Positions 9,867-19,657 of a stretch of 64,000 bases of DNA are shown here, piece after piece. The DNA is taken from contig NZ_BFAX01000002.1 of the NCBI RefSeq assembly GCF_004310395.1, positions 163,570 to 227,569 on the forward strand. The letters are read 5' to 3'. Made by a program: the position numbers and the translations under genes. Source of the stretch: Methanofervidicoccus abyssi (GTDB lineage: Archaea; AGJL01; Methanococci; Methanococcales; Methanococcaceae). Numbering within the stretch: position 1 is the first letter of the stretch; the number at the start of each line of letters is the position of its first letter. Below the pieces are notes generated by a model. It ran no database searches and was not told the origin of the DNA. It saw only the letters and a program-made list of their open reading frames with translations.

Positions 9867-10581
9867 GATTCCCTCCGTCTATTCTGTTATACAATTCCAT
9901 AAATCCAATTTACTCTTTGTTATTAATATATTATATATTAAACAATCCTTTTCATCGACTGATAGTTTAAAAAATATAATTATGATAAAATATAAGGTAA
10001 AAAAATAATAAATTATTAAAAAGAAAGTGTAAACAAATATATCTACTTCCTAAGATTGAAGAAAAAAACGATCCACTGGGATTTTTAATATAACTTCTTT
10101 ATTGGTATTCAGGAAAGGTCTTGGAATACAAATTCATACTCCCTATTTACTAATTACTTTTTACCTTTATTTTTTAATTATTACTTTAATAGGAACGAAG
10201 GTAATTTATTATTTTTTATCTTTTAATGAAAGTTAGGGTTTTAATATACTAAACTTCAAAAACTTCTCGAATATCTTAAACATATCAAATACTATTTTCT
10301 ACTATAAGGAGTAATAAAGATATAAAAAAATTAATAGAATGAAAAAAGTGTAAAAACTCTTAAAGAGATGGATTAACTGAAAATCCTTTTCTGCTTTTCC
10401 AGAACTTCTATTCTAAGGGACAAATAATAAAAATCCGATAAAGGGACAGAAAGAGAATCATTTATTTTTAAAACTATCTTTTCCGTTATTTTATATTTTT
10501 TAATATTTTATATTATTTTTATTATCATTTTTCTACATAAATTTTTATTAGGCATGTTGTAATTATGTTATATTAAAAAAA
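9867..10581. other. 715-bp spacer, longest in the window
   Basis: No gene found. Near 10395-10440 on the minus strand a fragment reads KFWKSRKGFSVNPSL between stops, similar to fragments in other spacers. At 10380-10400 GGATT and AATCC form a small inverted repeat followed by TTTT. At 10105-10130 TATTC and GAATA flank a 13-base core. The rest is AT-rich and featureless to me. Confidence 0.5.
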
Positions 10582-12183
10582 TCATAATCCCATATCCTCT
10601 TTCTCCTCTTCAGTGAGTATTTTAACAATTTCTTCTGGTTTTCCTATCTTAACGATCTTCCCATCCCTCATAAGTGCGGCCCTATCACATACATTCAATA
10701 CAAAGTCCATATCGTGGGATACTATAATATAGGTCTGTTCCAACTCCTTTCTCGATTTGTGGATGGATTCTGCCACCATATTTCTTGTAAATGGATCCAT
10801 GGTCCCGGTGGGCTCATCCAATATCACAACCCTTGGCTCTTTTATAAGTACCTGGGCAAGGGCTACCCTGTGTCTCTCTCCAACACTTAACTCCTTAGGA
10901 TATTTATCTAATATCTTTTCCGCCTCCTCTTCAGTAAAACCTACAGATATTAACGTATGTAGTGCCTTCATCCTTGCAAATTCTCCAGGGAGTTCTAAAC
11001 CTATGGCTTCCGTAAGGTTGTAGAGCACAGTTCTATATGGATACAGTGCATACTCCTGGAATAACATACTTATATACCTTTTTGCCCTTCCCCTATACAT
11101 AGGCCCAGGTTTTGTCATATCTATCCATTCCTCTCCTAACCTAAATAGATACTTCCCCCTCGATGGAGGTATAACTCCTCCTATTATCTTAGCCAACGTT
11201 GTCTTTCCAGCCCCACTGGTTCCCACTATACCAAATATCTCTTTCTCGTATATGTCCAAAGAGACTCCATTTACTGCATGTACTACCCCTCTATCAACGG
11301 AGCAGTATCTCTTCTCTATATTCTCCAGTACAATCTGTTTCTCCTTTATCTCCACTTCCATCTCCAATTTTTTGAATTCCTTGAAAGATGACATAAATTC
11401 CTCTACAACCTCCTTACTATCCCCTACCTTCTTAACCTCTCCATTCTCCAACCATATAACCCTATTCGAAAGTTGGGCAACTACCTCTGGCCAGTGGGAG
11501 GTTACTATCATACTTATGTTCTTTTTGACAACTGCATTCTTCAGTGTTTCATGCACTAACTTGGCAGTTTTAGGATCTAAGGTTCCAGTAGGCTCATCTG
11601 CTAAGAATATCACAGGTTTCTTGGCGAGTTGTCTTGCAAGGACAACTCTCTGCTTTTCCCCTCCACTAAGATCCCTTGCAATATGGGTAATTCGATGTTC
11701 TAACTTTACCATCTTTATAAGTTTTAGAGCGATTTCTACAGCCTCTTTTCCCTCAAAACCTGCAGAATACAAAGATTCTAAAATATTCTCAATTACACTT
11801 TTCTCTCCATACAATGCAAAGGTTCTCTGAAGCATTATAGCGATTTTCTTTTTCAGATTGTAGACACCTTCATCGTCTCCCCACAGATCTATGGAAGTTT
11901 TACTTAATGTCCCCTTTCCACATTTTTCACACCTCTGGCCATCCTTAGAAGGTACATCTACTTCTCCACAGTTATCACACATTGTTACATAGTATATCAC
12001 TTTACCCTCTGTAGGTTCGTACCCTTCCATACCTCTTAACATATGGAGTAGTACAGATTTACCTGCACCACTTCTCCCCAATATACCTAAAACTTCACCT
12101 TCTTCAAGTGAGAAATTTATATTTTTCAATACTAAGTTATCACCGAATCTCTTTGAGACGTTCTTAACTTCCAACAGTATCAT
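10582..12183 (-). CDS. atwA: Methyl-coenzyme M reductase activation component A2 (AtwA)
   Basis: AtwA is the ATP-binding component needed for reductive activation of methyl-coenzyme M reductase. The 533-residue protein is two fused ABC ATPase domains. The first has Walker A GRSGAGKS, an inserted Cys4 knuckle (CDNCG ... CEKCG), signature LSGGEKQRV and DEPTGTLDP; the second has GTSGAGKTT, signature LSVGERHRV and DEPTGTMDP. There are no membrane segments, consistent with a soluble activator. The ATG at 12183 is chosen because GGTGGTAGG lies just upstream; a longer frame to 12240 would run into the preceding gene. It forms an operon with the two small genes upstream. Confidence 0.93.
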   Translation of the reverse strand: MILLEVKNVSKRFGDNLVLKNINFSLEEGEVLGILGRSGAGKSVLLHMLRGMEGYEPTEGKVIYYVTMCDNCGEVDVPSKDGQRCEKCGKGTLSKTSIDLWGDDEGVYNLKKKIAIMLQRTFALYGEKSVIENILESLYSAGFEGKEAVEIALKLIKMVKLEHRITHIARDLSGGEKQRVVLARQLAKKPVIFLADEPTGTLDPKTAKLVHETLKNAVVKKNISMIVTSHWPEVVAQLSNRVIWLENGEVKKVGDSKEVVEEFMSSFKEFKKLEMEVEIKEKQIVLENIEKRYCSVDRGVVHAVNGVSLDIYEKEIFGIVGTSGAGKTTLAKIIGGVIPPSRGKYLFRLGEEWIDMTKPGPMYRGRAKRYISMLFQEYALYPYRTVLYNLTEAIGLELPGEFARMKALHTLISVGFTEEEAEKILDKYPKELSVGERHRVALAQVLIKEPRVVILDEPTGTMDPFTRNMVAESIHKSRKELEQTYIIVSHDMDFVLNVCDRAALMRDGKIVKIGKPEEIVKILTEEEKEDMGL

Positions 12184-12196
12184 CCTACCACCTTTT

Positions 12197-12604
12197 TTAT
12201 TGGTTGAATCTACGACAGTGATTTTTTGGTTTAAAGACACAGTGTCTCATCCTACCACCTAGTTTACATATACCACACTCCCTTAACCTGTAATTTCCCC
12301 CTTCTATTTTCAACACCTTACCGTTTATTAGAAAATCACTTATCTTCCTCCTAGCAGATTTTAGGATATCCCAGAAAACTCGCCTCGATATTCCCATCAA
12401 CTCAGCTCCTTCTTCCTGGGAGAATCCTAAGTAATCCACCAACCTTATAGCCTCCAACTCTTCGTAGGTAAGTTTTATAATCTCATCATCACCTTCTCCA
12501 GATTCATCTATGACTCTAGGTGCAAATTCCCTAATATGTGGTATTTCAGAGATGAATCTTGGTATCCTTGGACGACCTTTCCTCCTTCTAAACCTCATAG
12601 CCAT
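12197..12604 (-). CDS. UPF0251 (DUF134) putative DNA-binding protein
   Basis: A 135-residue basic protein. The N-terminus is FRRRKGRPRIPR; a helix-turn-helix resembling sigma-70 region 4 follows (TYEELEAIRLVDYLGFSQEEGAELMG in shape, about 48-75), and the C-terminus holds three cysteines (RECGICKLGG, RHC) that may bind metal. This matches UPF0251/DUF134. The start may be the first ATG or the second, two codons on. It lies between atwA and a small P-II-like protein with gaps of 13 and 4 bases, so it may regulate or be co-regulated with the MCR activation gene; that is inference. Confidence 0.8.
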   Translation of the reverse strand: MAMRFRRRKGRPRIPRFISEIPHIREFAPRVIDESGEGDDEIIKLTYEELEAIRLVDYLGFSQEEGAELMGISRRVFWDILKSARRKISDFLINGKVLKIEGGNYRLRECGICKLGGRMRHCVFKPKNHCRRFNQ

Positions 12605-12608
12605 CCCA

Positions 12609-12938
12609 TTATTTTACCATATTGACTTCGATATTTTCAACAGGTACCTCTAGTATGGTGTATCTACAGTTTGAGAGTTTTTCGTGAATGTATCTCTTAA
12701 TTATCTCTTTCTTTTTCTCACTAACTACAGTACCTATCATTACAGCATTAAAGGATATGTCGTTAACTATCTTTATAGCCTTTTCAGGATCTTCATCTAT
12801 TAAAAAACCTTTCCAATCTTGAGGAGATAATCCTTTATATTCCATTAGAAAAAATCCTGATATACCTCCTTCAGATAGGGCGTTGATAACCTTCCCGATG
12901 TTTTCAGTTTCCACAAAGACATATAAAAGTATCTTCAT
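12609..12938 (-). CDS. COG4075-like small protein (P-II-like fold suspected)
   Basis: A 109-residue acidic protein beginning MKILLYVFVETENIGKVINA, with a ferredoxin-like beta-alpha-beta pattern. I recall a homologue beside the AtwA homologue and the DUF134 gene in Methanocaldococcus, which supports a conserved three-gene operon, but its biochemical role is unknown. Four bases separate it from the downstream UPF0251 gene. GGTGAT precedes the ATG. No catalytic motif is visible. Confidence 0.65.
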   Translation of the reverse strand: MKILLYVFVETENIGKVINALSEGGISGFFLMEYKGLSPQDWKGFLIDEDPEKAIKIVNDISFNAVMIGTVVSEKKKEIIKRYIHEKLSNCRYTILEVPVENIEVNMVK

Positions 12939-13574
12939 AATATCACCGTTATTACACCTATGGGTAAAATTAGTTAATATTATTAATTATATATAAACTT
13001 ATAAAGTTTAGTAAAAGAAACGTCGAAGATAACAATATTAGAATACTTACCAACCCTAAAATTCTTATAGTTTCCACCTTAAAATATCTCTTTCTCCCCT
13101 CCTCGAGAAGATCGACAAGTCAGTTTTAACTTTAATTACAATTTGTTATATAGTTGCTAAATTAAGAAGAATGTTCTTTTTTAAGCATTATGTTTTTATT
13201 TACTTTTATTATTTTTATAAATTTATTGTATTTTTATCAGGATTTATATGGAAAATAAGATTAACAGGATCGGTACTTAAGGTTTTAATACTAATTCTTT
13301 ATAGACAACATCCGATGATTAGGATACCCTGGATCAATTGAAATATTAAGCCGTAGCGAAATAGGAAGCTGGTGGAATAGTAGAAAGGGCTTTTACATTG
13401 TTGATCTCAATATTAACCTCAATAACAATAACAATTTTATTATAGTTATTAAAAAAATGATAGTGCAGTGGCCCTTGGCCCTATTATTATCAATAATATT
13501 ATTAACTTGAAATTATAGATTCTTTAATTCCGATATGTGTTATTTTTTGATAGCAAATTTTAATAGGGTTTATT
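12939..13574. other. 636-bp spacer between divergent genes
   Basis: Contains the promoters of the atwA group (minus) and of the DUF167 gene (plus). A decayed open stretch at about 13338-13440 (+) reads SWWNSRKGFYI followed by an asparagine-rich run and resembles fragments in other spacers. No RNA gene or intact ORF was recognised. Confidence 0.45.
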
Positions 13575-13799
13575 ATGGAAAAGTTTATAAACGTTAAGGT
13601 CATTCCTAAAGCAAAAAGACAAAAGGTAGTAGAAGAGGGAGACATGTTAAAAATATATTTAAAATCTCCACCTGAAGATGGAAAAGCTAATAAGGAACTT
13701 ATAGAAGTTTTGTCAAAACATTTCAAGGTTAGTAAAAGAAATATTGAGATAATTAGAGGGAAGTTTTCAAGAAATAAGATTATAAAAATTTTATTTTGA
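13575..13799 (+). CDS. DUF167 / YggU family protein
   Basis: A 74-residue protein with the family features NVKVIPKAKR at the N-terminus and the hallmark PPEDGKANKELIEVLSKHF in the middle, ending in SRNKIIKI. It is at the short end for the family (usually 75-100 aa) but has both ends of the fold, so it looks complete. Function is unknown. The ribosome-binding site is weak. It stands alone, with a decayed ORF just downstream. Confidence 0.8.
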   Translation: MEKFINVKVIPKAKRQKVVEEGDMLKIYLKSPPEDGKANKELIEVLSKHFKVSKRNIEIIRGKFSRNKIIKILF

Positions 13800-13856
13800 T
13801 AAAATTCCTCGGATAATATTGTATAGCTTTGGAAAAAATTTAGTCCATAAGCCTAA

Positions 13857-14018
13857 TGCAAAAATTATGACAAATTATTAGAAGAGATTTGCTACGATTT
13901 AGAGAAAAGAGATTTGAGATTGAGGGATATAAAGAGAATAGCTATCAATTCTATTAAAGATAAAAGTTATTTAGAATATTTTGAAGCTTCAACAATATTC
14001 CATCCTTCCCATGAATGA
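13857..14018 (+). pseudogene. Decayed coding fragment, identity unknown
   Basis: An open stretch of 53 codons between stops reads like real protein (DKLLEEICYDLEKRDLRL, then RIAINSIKDKS and YLEYFEASTIF) with the charged, helical composition of its neighbours, but has no start codon or ribosome-binding site in frame. I take it as the remnant of a gene, probably the C-terminus, but do not recognise the family. It lies between the DUF167 gene and the 3' end of the minus-strand hcgG-like gene. Confidence 0.4.
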
Positions 14019-14041
14019 CTCCAAGCTGCACTCATAATATT

Positions 14042-15580
14042 TTATATCAAACTTATTAAACTCTTTTTTCCGAATTTTCTTTTAATTCTCAGTATTATTT
14101 CAGGTATAAAAGAAGTTATATATGTTATATCCGCATTTTTCAAAACTTCTTCATCCTTTCCATTGCATCTGTAAGCTTCTATTCCAGTATCCCTAAGTAT
14201 CTCTACAGTAACCTTCTCTACCCATGGATCTAGATCACTGATATACACCTCTTCAGGTTCTAAAACCTTGGACATTGCCCAGGCTATATATCTACCTCCC
14301 AGTAATCCTAACTTCTCAACTCTTTCAATATCATCCAACGTTTTGTTGTATTCCTCCATCCTGTAGAGACCACTATTTCTAAATGCCATCCAATGAGCAT
14401 CACCTATGAAGAACCCACCTAAGGTGTTGGGATATATTATACTTTCCCCCCTATAGTTTAAAAACTTACACCCTCTTACTATGGCCTTTGATAGGGTGTT
14501 ATCTAGTAGAGTGGTGCCCAGCTTATTACTTTCGATCTCCTCCTTTATTATACTCAGTACTCGAGGGAGTCCAAAGTTTCCCCTTTTAGCACTCCTTGGA
14601 GAGTAGCCACACATATAACCATGGTGGTTGTCTTTGAAACCACTGAGTATTACATTTAGTCCACTTCTAAGTCCTATCCTACATTCATCTTCGTAGGCTC
14701 CATTTGTGCCTACAACTCCTCCCTTAACAAGTATACGACTTACAGTGATCGCCTTTGCAAATGCTCTTAATCTATCCTTTGCACAGTTAAAGGGAGCTCC
14801 TTCGATGACAAACACATCCACATCCAACTGAATACAGAACTTAATACCTTCTATCAGATCCTCATGTCCATCTCCAATATGGAAAATCCCCCCCAGTCCT
14901 TTACCATGTCTTTTACATGCCTCAGCCACAATCTTCATCTCCTCCAAGGGAGGGGCATGTCCCCTTCCCCCCTGTTCCTCTACGACATTTATACACACTG
15001 TAGAAGCAAGTTCTATCAACTGGTGGAATTCGTGAGAGTATTTTTTCTCTTTCTCTATTAGTCTCTCATATATCCTGTTCCTTGGGCACTCTCTAAAGGG
15101 TCCTCCAAGGTAGTAGCACTCTCCATAACAGTGAGTTATTTCCTTCGGAAATCTCATAGGGCCATACATACCAAAGTGATCGAGATCTATAGGTACCTTC
15201 ACCTTTTCATAGATCCTCTTAAAAACCTCTAATGGAGATATACCTTCTCTCTCCCCTATATCCCCAAGAGCGTAGGCACATATATGGAGGGGAAAACCCA
15301 TATAGTCTGTTAAGATACAGTTCTCTAAGAGTTCCCTCAGTGTCAATGAAGATGCACAGGGACCTACCCCAATCTCCACCAGATCACAACCTAAAGGAAA
15401 CCTTCTAAGGTTATTCCCAAGTTTTTGGATATCCTCTATACTTAGGTCGTCCACAGCATCTACTACTTCTATTATGTCACTCTCAGACAATTTTTCCTTC
15501 AGTATCTTTTTAATAACCTCTCTTCTTAACTCTAAAGATGCATCTAAACTGTTGACAGCCTCTTTTATTAAGTCCCTCAT
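14042..15580 (-). CDS. hcgG: Probable [Fe]-hydrogenase cofactor biosynthesis protein HcgG/HmdC
   Basis: The 512-residue protein has an N-terminal helical region, a central barrel-like region with conserved segments VPIDLDHFGMYGPMRFP, CYGECYYLGGPFREC, EEQGGRGHAPP and GFKDNHHGYMCGYSPRSAK, and a C-terminal Rossmann-like end (LLGGRYIAWAMSKVLEPEE then DLDPWVEK) that could bind SAM, as in the fibrillarin-like HmdC/HcgG proteins that co-occur with the H2-forming methylene-H4MPT dehydrogenase Hmd. I assign it from memory of that family, not from a search. hmd itself and other hcg genes are not in the window. The CYGECYYLGGPFREC cysteines could hold a cluster. It is transcribed alone. Confidence 0.55.
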   Translation of the reverse strand: MRDLIKEAVNSLDASLELRREVIKKILKEKLSESDIIEVVDAVDDLSIEDIQKLGNNLRRFPLGCDLVEIGVGPCASSLTLRELLENCILTDYMGFPLHICAYALGDIGEREGISPLEVFKRIYEKVKVPIDLDHFGMYGPMRFPKEITHCYGECYYLGGPFRECPRNRIYERLIEKEKKYSHEFHQLIELASTVCINVVEEQGGRGHAPPLEEMKIVAEACKRHGKGLGGIFHIGDGHEDLIEGIKFCIQLDVDVFVIEGAPFNCAKDRLRAFAKAITVSRILVKGGVVGTNGAYEDECRIGLRSGLNVILSGFKDNHHGYMCGYSPRSAKRGNFGLPRVLSIIKEEIESNKLGTTLLDNTLSKAIVRGCKFLNYRGESIIYPNTLGGFFIGDAHWMAFRNSGLYRMEEYNKTLDDIERVEKLGLLGGRYIAWAMSKVLEPEEVYISDLDPWVEKVTVEILRDTGIEAYRCNGKDEEVLKNADITYITSFIPEIILRIKRKFGKKSLISLI

Positions 15581-15888
15581 ATTAACACATCTTTACAATC
15601 TCTTATATTCCCGGATTTATTGTTTATTTTGTTACATTTTGATAAAGATTATAATAATAAATATAAAATAATAAAGAAGGCGAAATTCTTAAGAATAAGG
15701 ATTAACAGAGGTTGGATGGAAATTTAAGATATTACTGTATTTTTGTTTAAATATAACTTTTAAAATAATTATAAAAAACTATATATATTCCAATTGTAAA
15801 TAAGATAATATTATTATATATTACTCTTTTAATTCTTATTTTAATTATATTCTCTCTATTTTCTCTTATAATTTTTTAAGGTGGTAAA
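15581..15888. other. Divergent promoter spacer between hcgG-like gene and rpo7
   Basis: About 308 bases, very AT-rich from 15760 to 15870, holding the promoters of the minus-strand gene and of the rpo7 operon. GGATTAACAG near 15709 belongs to a short motif recurring in many spacers. No ORF or RNA gene was recognised. Confidence 0.5.
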
Positions 15889-16446
15889 TTGTATAAAGTG
15901 GTAACTATCTCTGATGTTGTTAGAGTACCCCCAACTATGTTTGGAAATTCCCTTAAAGAGAGTATACACAATATACTAGTAGAAAAATACGAGGGAATTT
16001 TAGACAAAGATATAGGTCTTATCCTTTCCATTGGTGATATAAAGGAAATAGGTGAAGGTAAAGTAATATACGGGGACGGTGCAGCCTATCATCCTGTAGT
16101 TTTTGATGCCTTATGCTATATACCTGAACTCTACGAAGTTGTGGAAGGAGAAGTTGTAGATGTTGTAGAGTTCGGTATATTCGTAAGATTAGGTCCCTTA
16201 GATGGCCTAGTTCATATATCCCAGATTATGGATGATTACGTCTCTTACGATCCAAAAAATGAGATGATGGTAGGAAGAGATACTGGAAAGATTATAAAGA
16301 AAGGAGATATAGTGAGGGCAAGAATTATAGCGGTAAGTTTGAGGGAAACTAAAAAGAGGGGAAGTAAGATAGCCTTAACGATGAGACAGCCTGGACTGGG
16401 GAAGATAGAGTGGATAGAGGAAGAGAAGAAAAAGAAAAAAGGGTAA
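15889..16446 (+). CDS. rpo7: DNA-directed RNA polymerase subunit Rpo7 (RpoE')
   Basis: Rpo7 pairs with Rpo4 as the stalk of archaeal RNA polymerase, helping open DNA and bind the emerging RNA. The 185-residue protein has the N-terminal tip domain ([17 protein letters not shown]) and a C-terminal S1/OB domain ([20 protein letters not shown]). It begins with TTG: GGTGG at 15881-15885 is correctly placed and the conserved YKVVTISD follows immediately. The C-terminal lysine run EEKKKKKG is usual. It heads an operon with spt4, a dephospho-CoA kinase and two ribosomal protein genes, an order common in euryarchaea. Confidence 0.95.
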   Translation: MYKVVTISDVVRVPPTMFGNSLKESIHNILVEKYEGILDKDIGLILSIGDIKEIGEGKVIYGDGAAYHPVVFDALCYIPELYEVVEGEVVDVVEFGIFVRLGPLDGLVHISQIMDDYVSYDPKNEMMVGRDTGKIIKKGDIVRARIIAVSLRETKKRGSKIALTMRQPGLGKIEWIEEEKKKKKG

Positions 16447-16465
16447 GGTGTAGGCAGGTGATCCA

Positions 16466-16642
16466 ATGAAAGCCTGTTTAAAGTGTAAGTACTTAACAGA
16501 TAAGGACAGATGTCCCATATGTAACTCAGAGGTCTCTGAGAACTGGAGAGGGTTGTTGATAGTGCTAGATCCCCTTAGATCTGAAATAGCGAAAAAGGTT
16601 AAAATAGATATTAAAGGAAAGTATGCATTGAGTGTAAAATAG
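16466..16642 (+). CDS. spt4: Transcription elongation factor Spt4 (RpoE'')
   Basis: A 58-residue zinc protein that forms the Spt4/5 clamp on RNA polymerase and raises processivity. The sequence begins MKACLKCKYLTDKDRCPIC, giving two CxxC pairs for zinc, and continues SENWRGLLIVLDP and the typical IAKKVKI...GKYALSVK end. AGGTGATCC lies just before the ATG at 16466. It sits 19 bases after rpo7 and 13 before the next gene, its usual position. Confidence 0.95.
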   Translation: MKACLKCKYLTDKDRCPICNSEVSENWRGLLIVLDPLRSEIAKKVKIDIKGKYALSVK

Positions 16643-16655
16643 GGTAGGGAAACTC

Positions 16656-17132
16656 ATGTATATAATTACCCAGGAGTTGAGAGAGGTTCTCAAAAAACCC
16701 TTTGGAAAAATATATAAAGAATTACCTTATATAAATGGAAAGGTTATTTCCATTGGAGATATCACTACCAAGAACCTCTTATCTAAGAATATCATACCTC
16801 ATCTATCCATTTTTGACTTAAAAACTAGGAGAAATATACCAGTCTCTATAGAACATAGATTTAGTAGAGTTTTCCAGGTGAAAAATCCCCCAGGGTGTAT
16901 ATCTGACGAAGCTCTGGGGATTATTAGACATCTCTCCAAGGTGGAGGAGGGAAATACTGCCATAAAGGTAGAAGGAGAAGAAGATCTCCTAGCACTACCT
17001 GTTATAAAGTACTTCCCCTATGGTACCTATGTACTCTATGGACAACCTAATATGGGTGTAGTAGTGCTAAGGGTAGATGAAGATTTAAAGAAGAGAGTTA
17101 ATAAAATATTCTCGCTAATGATAAAGAAATAG
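16656..17132 (+). CDS. GTP-dependent dephospho-CoA kinase (DUF359)
   Basis: This archaeal family phosphorylates the 3'-hydroxyl of dephospho-CoA with GTP, the final step of CoA synthesis, and is unrelated to bacterial CoaE. The 158-residue length is typical. Family segments visible are ISIGDITTKNLL, SIFDLKTRRN, VKNPPGCISDEAL, VEGEEDLLALPVI and YGQPNMGVVV, the latter two being the most conserved. It sits between spt4 and eS24, a common euryarchaeal order. The coaBC gene is elsewhere in the window at 3322-4518. Confidence 0.9.
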   Translation: MYIITQELREVLKKPFGKIYKELPYINGKVISIGDITTKNLLSKNIIPHLSIFDLKTRRNIPVSIEHRFSRVFQVKNPPGCISDEALGIIRHLSKVEEGNTAIKVEGEEDLLALPVIKYFPYGTYVLYGQPNMGVVVLRVDEDLKKRVNKIFSLMIKK

Positions 17133-17146
17133 AATAAGGTGATAAG

Positions 17147-17458
17147 ATGGAGATCGAGATACTTTCTGAAAGGGAAAATCCTCTGTTGAATAGAAAGGAA
17201 ATCAAGTTTTTAATAAGATACGAAGGCCCAACACCTACAATAAAGGATATAAAGTTGAAAATAGCAGCGATGTACAACGTAGATAAAAATTTGGTGATCG
17301 TAGATAAGATAGATCAGGAATTTGGTATAATGGAATCCAAATGCTATGTAAAGATATATTCCGATGAAAATACTATGAAAATAGTAGAGAAAAAATCTAC
17401 ATTGGAGAAGAATAAGATAGAAGAAGAAAAAGAAAGTGAAGGTGAAAACAATGGCTAA
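17147..17458 (+). CDS. rps24e: Small ribosomal subunit protein eS24
   Basis: A 103-residue protein matching archaeal eS24: N-terminal [18 protein letters not shown], a central [18 protein letters not shown] core and [13 protein letters not shown], followed by an acidic, disordered tail ([11 protein letters not shown]). Its last codons overlap the start of the eS31 gene by 8 bases, indicating translational coupling. GGTGATAAG precedes the ATG. Confidence 0.95.
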   Translation: MEIEILSERENPLLNRKEIKFLIRYEGPTPTIKDIKLKIAAMYNVDKNLVIVDKIDQEFGIMESKCYVKIYSDENTMKIVEKKSTLEKNKIEEEKESEGENNG

Positions 17459-17633
17459 GCATCAAAATGTCCAGAAATATAAATATTACAAAATAGAAGA
17501 TGGGAAGGTAATAAGGTTGAAGAAGACATGTCCAAGATGTGGTCCTGGGGTATTTATGGCAGAACACTTAAATAGATACTCCTGTGGAAGGTGTGGATAC
17601 ACAGAGTGGAAAAAACCAGAGAAGAAGAAATAA
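17451..17633 (+). CDS. rps27ae: Small ribosomal subunit protein eS31 (S27ae)
   Basis: A 60-residue zinc-ribbon ribosomal protein. The zinc ligands are CPRCG and CGRCG, 13 residues apart, followed by [11 protein letters not shown]. The true start is the ATG at 17451 ([11 protein letters not shown]); an in-frame ATG at 17436 lies within eS24 and GGTGAAA, the ribosome-binding site, sits between the two. It ends the rpo7 operon; T-rich sequence at 17640-17656 probably terminates it. Confidence 0.95.
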   Translation: MAKHQNVQKYKYYKIEDGKVIRLKKTCPRCGPGVFMAEHLNRYSCGRCGYTEWKKPEKKK

Positions 17634-17724
17634 ATGTTAAATTTTTTATTTTTTAATAATAATTATTAAAATAAATATAATAATTAAATAAATATAAAAT
17701 AAATTAGTATTCAAGGATAATATT

Positions 17725-18234
17725 ATGGAAGGAAGTTTGGCTATCTATAGGGGGCTTAGAGATAGTAATATAGACTTTATCACTGGCGTGCCCTGTGCCA
17801 ATCTGAAGAATCTTATCTCCCTTGTAGAAAAAGATAATGATCTGACATACATACCTGCTACTAGAGAAGAAGAAGCGATTGGACTCTGTGCAGGGGCCCA
17901 TCTTGCAGGTAGGAGATGTGCTGTTCTTATGCAGAACTCAGGTCTTGGAAACTCCATAAATAGTATAGGCTCTCTCTGTAAAATATATCAGATACCTATA
18001 CTCTTTATAATAAGCCATAGAGGTGATCTAAAGGAGAAGATACCTGCCCAAATCCCTATGGGAAGATGGACTAAGAAACTACTGGATACTGTAGAGGTAC
18101 CATACTACTGTCCAAAAACTCCAGAAGAGGCTTATAAGATCATCAAATACGGAGTAGATTACGCCCATGTTATAAGTTATCCTGTTGCAGTAATCTTTGA
18201 TGCTCTATATTGGGAGTATGACAGTAAAGAATAA
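17725..18234 (+). CDS. comD: Sulfopyruvate decarboxylase subunit alpha ComD
   Basis: ComD with ComE decarboxylates sulfopyruvate to sulfoacetaldehyde in coenzyme M biosynthesis. The 169-residue protein is the pyrimidine-binding half of a thiamine diphosphate enzyme, with FITGVPCANLKNLI, the catalytic-glutamate segment PATREEEAIGLCAGA and MQNSGLGNSINSI. The ComE partner is not adjacent: aspartate semialdehyde dehydrogenase follows after 19 bases, so comE must be elsewhere if the enzyme is functional. No ribosome-binding site of strength is visible. Confidence 0.9.
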   Translation: MEGSLAIYRGLRDSNIDFITGVPCANLKNLISLVEKDNDLTYIPATREEEAIGLCAGAHLAGRRCAVLMQNSGLGNSINSIGSLCKIYQIPILFIISHRGDLKEKIPAQIPMGRWTKKLLDTVEVPYYCPKTPEEAYKIIKYGVDYAHVISYPVAVIFDALYWEYDSKE

Positions 18235-18253
18235 AATTTAATGGTGAATGGTT

Positions 18254-19300
18254 ATGAGAATAAAGGTAGGTGTCTTGGGGGCCACTGGAAGTGTTGGACA
18301 GAGGTTTGTCCAACTACTTAAGGACCACCCCTTTTTTGAGTTGGAGGTCCTTGCAGCTTCTGAGAGAAGTGCAGGTAAAAAATACTCTGAAGCATGTTAT
18401 TGGTATCTTCCAGAATCTATACCTGAAGATATTGGGGAAAAGTTAGTTGTCCCTACAGATCCAGATCATAAAGCATTTGAGGACGTGGATATTGTTTTTT
18501 CGGCCCTACCTTCAGATCTGGCAAAGGAGTTAGAGCCTGAGTTTGCCAAAAGAGGTAAGTTAGTATTTTCCAACGCCTCTGCTATGAGGATGGAGCAGGA
18601 TGTCCCTTTAGTTGTGCCCGAGGTAAATCCTGAACATTTTGAGGTGTTGGAGATCCAGAGAGAAAATAGAGGATGGGATGGGGGTATAGTAACCAATCCC
18701 AACTGTTCCACAATCTGTGCTGTTATCACCTTGAAGCCTATAATGGATAAATTTGGAGTAGAGATGGTAAATATTACAACGATGCAGGCTGTTAGTGGAG
18801 CAGGATATTGGGGAGTTCCATCGATGGCCATTTTGGACAACATAATACCTTATATCAAAAATGAAGAAGAAAAAATGGAGAGTGAAAGTTTAAAGATACT
18901 TGGGGATTTGAAGAATGGTAAATTCCACTATGCCAGCTTCAAGATAGGAGTGTCCTGTAATAGGGTTCCTGTAATAGATGGCCATTTGGAGAGCATATTT
19001 GTTAAAACTGTAGAAGATGCAGAACCTGAAGAGATAGTAAAGGTTATGGATAACTTTGACCCTTTAAAGGACTACAACCTTCCAACCTATGCAAAACCTA
19101 TAGTCATTAGAAAAGAGATAGATAGGCCCCAGCCAAGGTTGGACAGGGATAACGGTAGAGGTATGTCTATTACAGTAGGGAGAATTAGAAGGGATAATAT
19201 ATTTACAGTAAAATATACAGCCTTAGAGCATAATACTATAAGAGGAGCTGCGGGAGCAAGTATATTGAACGCTGAGCTTTACATAAAGAAGTACCTTTAA
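18254..19300 (+). CDS. asd: Aspartate-semialdehyde dehydrogenase
   Basis: Reduces aspartyl phosphate to aspartate semialdehyde with NADPH on the way to lysine, threonine and methionine. The 348-residue protein has the nucleotide loop [13 protein letters not shown], the catalytic cysteine in NPNCSTI, and substrate residues in [10 protein letters not shown] and [10 protein letters not shown]. The ATG at 18254 is chosen because GGTGA at 18243-18247 would overlap the alternative ATG at 18248. It is probably co-transcribed with comD. Confidence 0.95.
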   Translation: MRIKVGVLGATGSVGQRFVQLLKDHPFFELEVLAASERSAGKKYSEACYWYLPESIPEDIGEKLVVPTDPDHKAFEDVDIVFSALPSDLAKELEPEFAKRGKLVFSNASAMRMEQDVPLVVPEVNPEHFEVLEIQRENRGWDGGIVTNPNCSTICAVITLKPIMDKFGVEMVNITTMQAVSGAGYWGVPSMAILDNIIPYIKNEEEKMESESLKILGDLKNGKFHYASFKIGVSCNRVPVIDGHLESIFVKTVEDAEPEEIVKVMDNFDPLKDYNLPTYAKPIVIRKEIDRPQPRLDRDNGRGMSITVGRIRRDNIFTVKYTALEHNTIRGAAGASILNAELYIKKYL

Positions 19301-19657
19301 CTATTTTTTAAAAATATAAACAGATGGTATCTCTTCTCTATTCCTGAAATTGGAAATCCTACTGTTGATACCCATAGTTGTTATAAATAGATATACCAGA
19401 ATTTTCGAAGTTTCATTTGGGACAGGGGATTTTTTATTTTTATGGAAATTTAAAGGGATAATTTCTTTTCTTCTGTAAATAACCCCAGATTGGGATAATA
19501 ACGCCTGTAAGAAGAATTACTGTTAAGGTTAGTTTTAAATGGAATAGAAACTAAGTTTTTAATTCATCTTCTATAAATCCAAATATATTAATTATAGATA
19601 TTTTTTTATAAAAAATCTAATAAAAAACGACGATATAATATATAAAAGGTGAAAAGG
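19301..19657. other. 357-bp spacer before purC
   Basis: No gene seen. The downstream half is very AT-rich and contains ATATAATATATAAAAGG immediately upstream of the purC ribosome-binding site. CGACGAT at about 19628 resembles the core of an inverted repeat in front of purA (see findings). TTGGGATAATAAC at 19493 matches in part a segment near 7135. No structured RNA recognised. Confidence 0.4.

Noticed and set aside
13502..13726. 74-codon minus-strand ORF overlapping the DUF167 gene
   Set aside because: Antisense shadow of a recognised family gene, no ribosome-binding site.
14042..15580. Corrinoid-dependent methyltransferase as an alternative for the hcgG-like gene
   Set aside because: The barrel-like middle part suggested it, but the cysteine pattern and Rossmann-like C-terminus fit the Hmd-associated family better; kept as an uncertain call.
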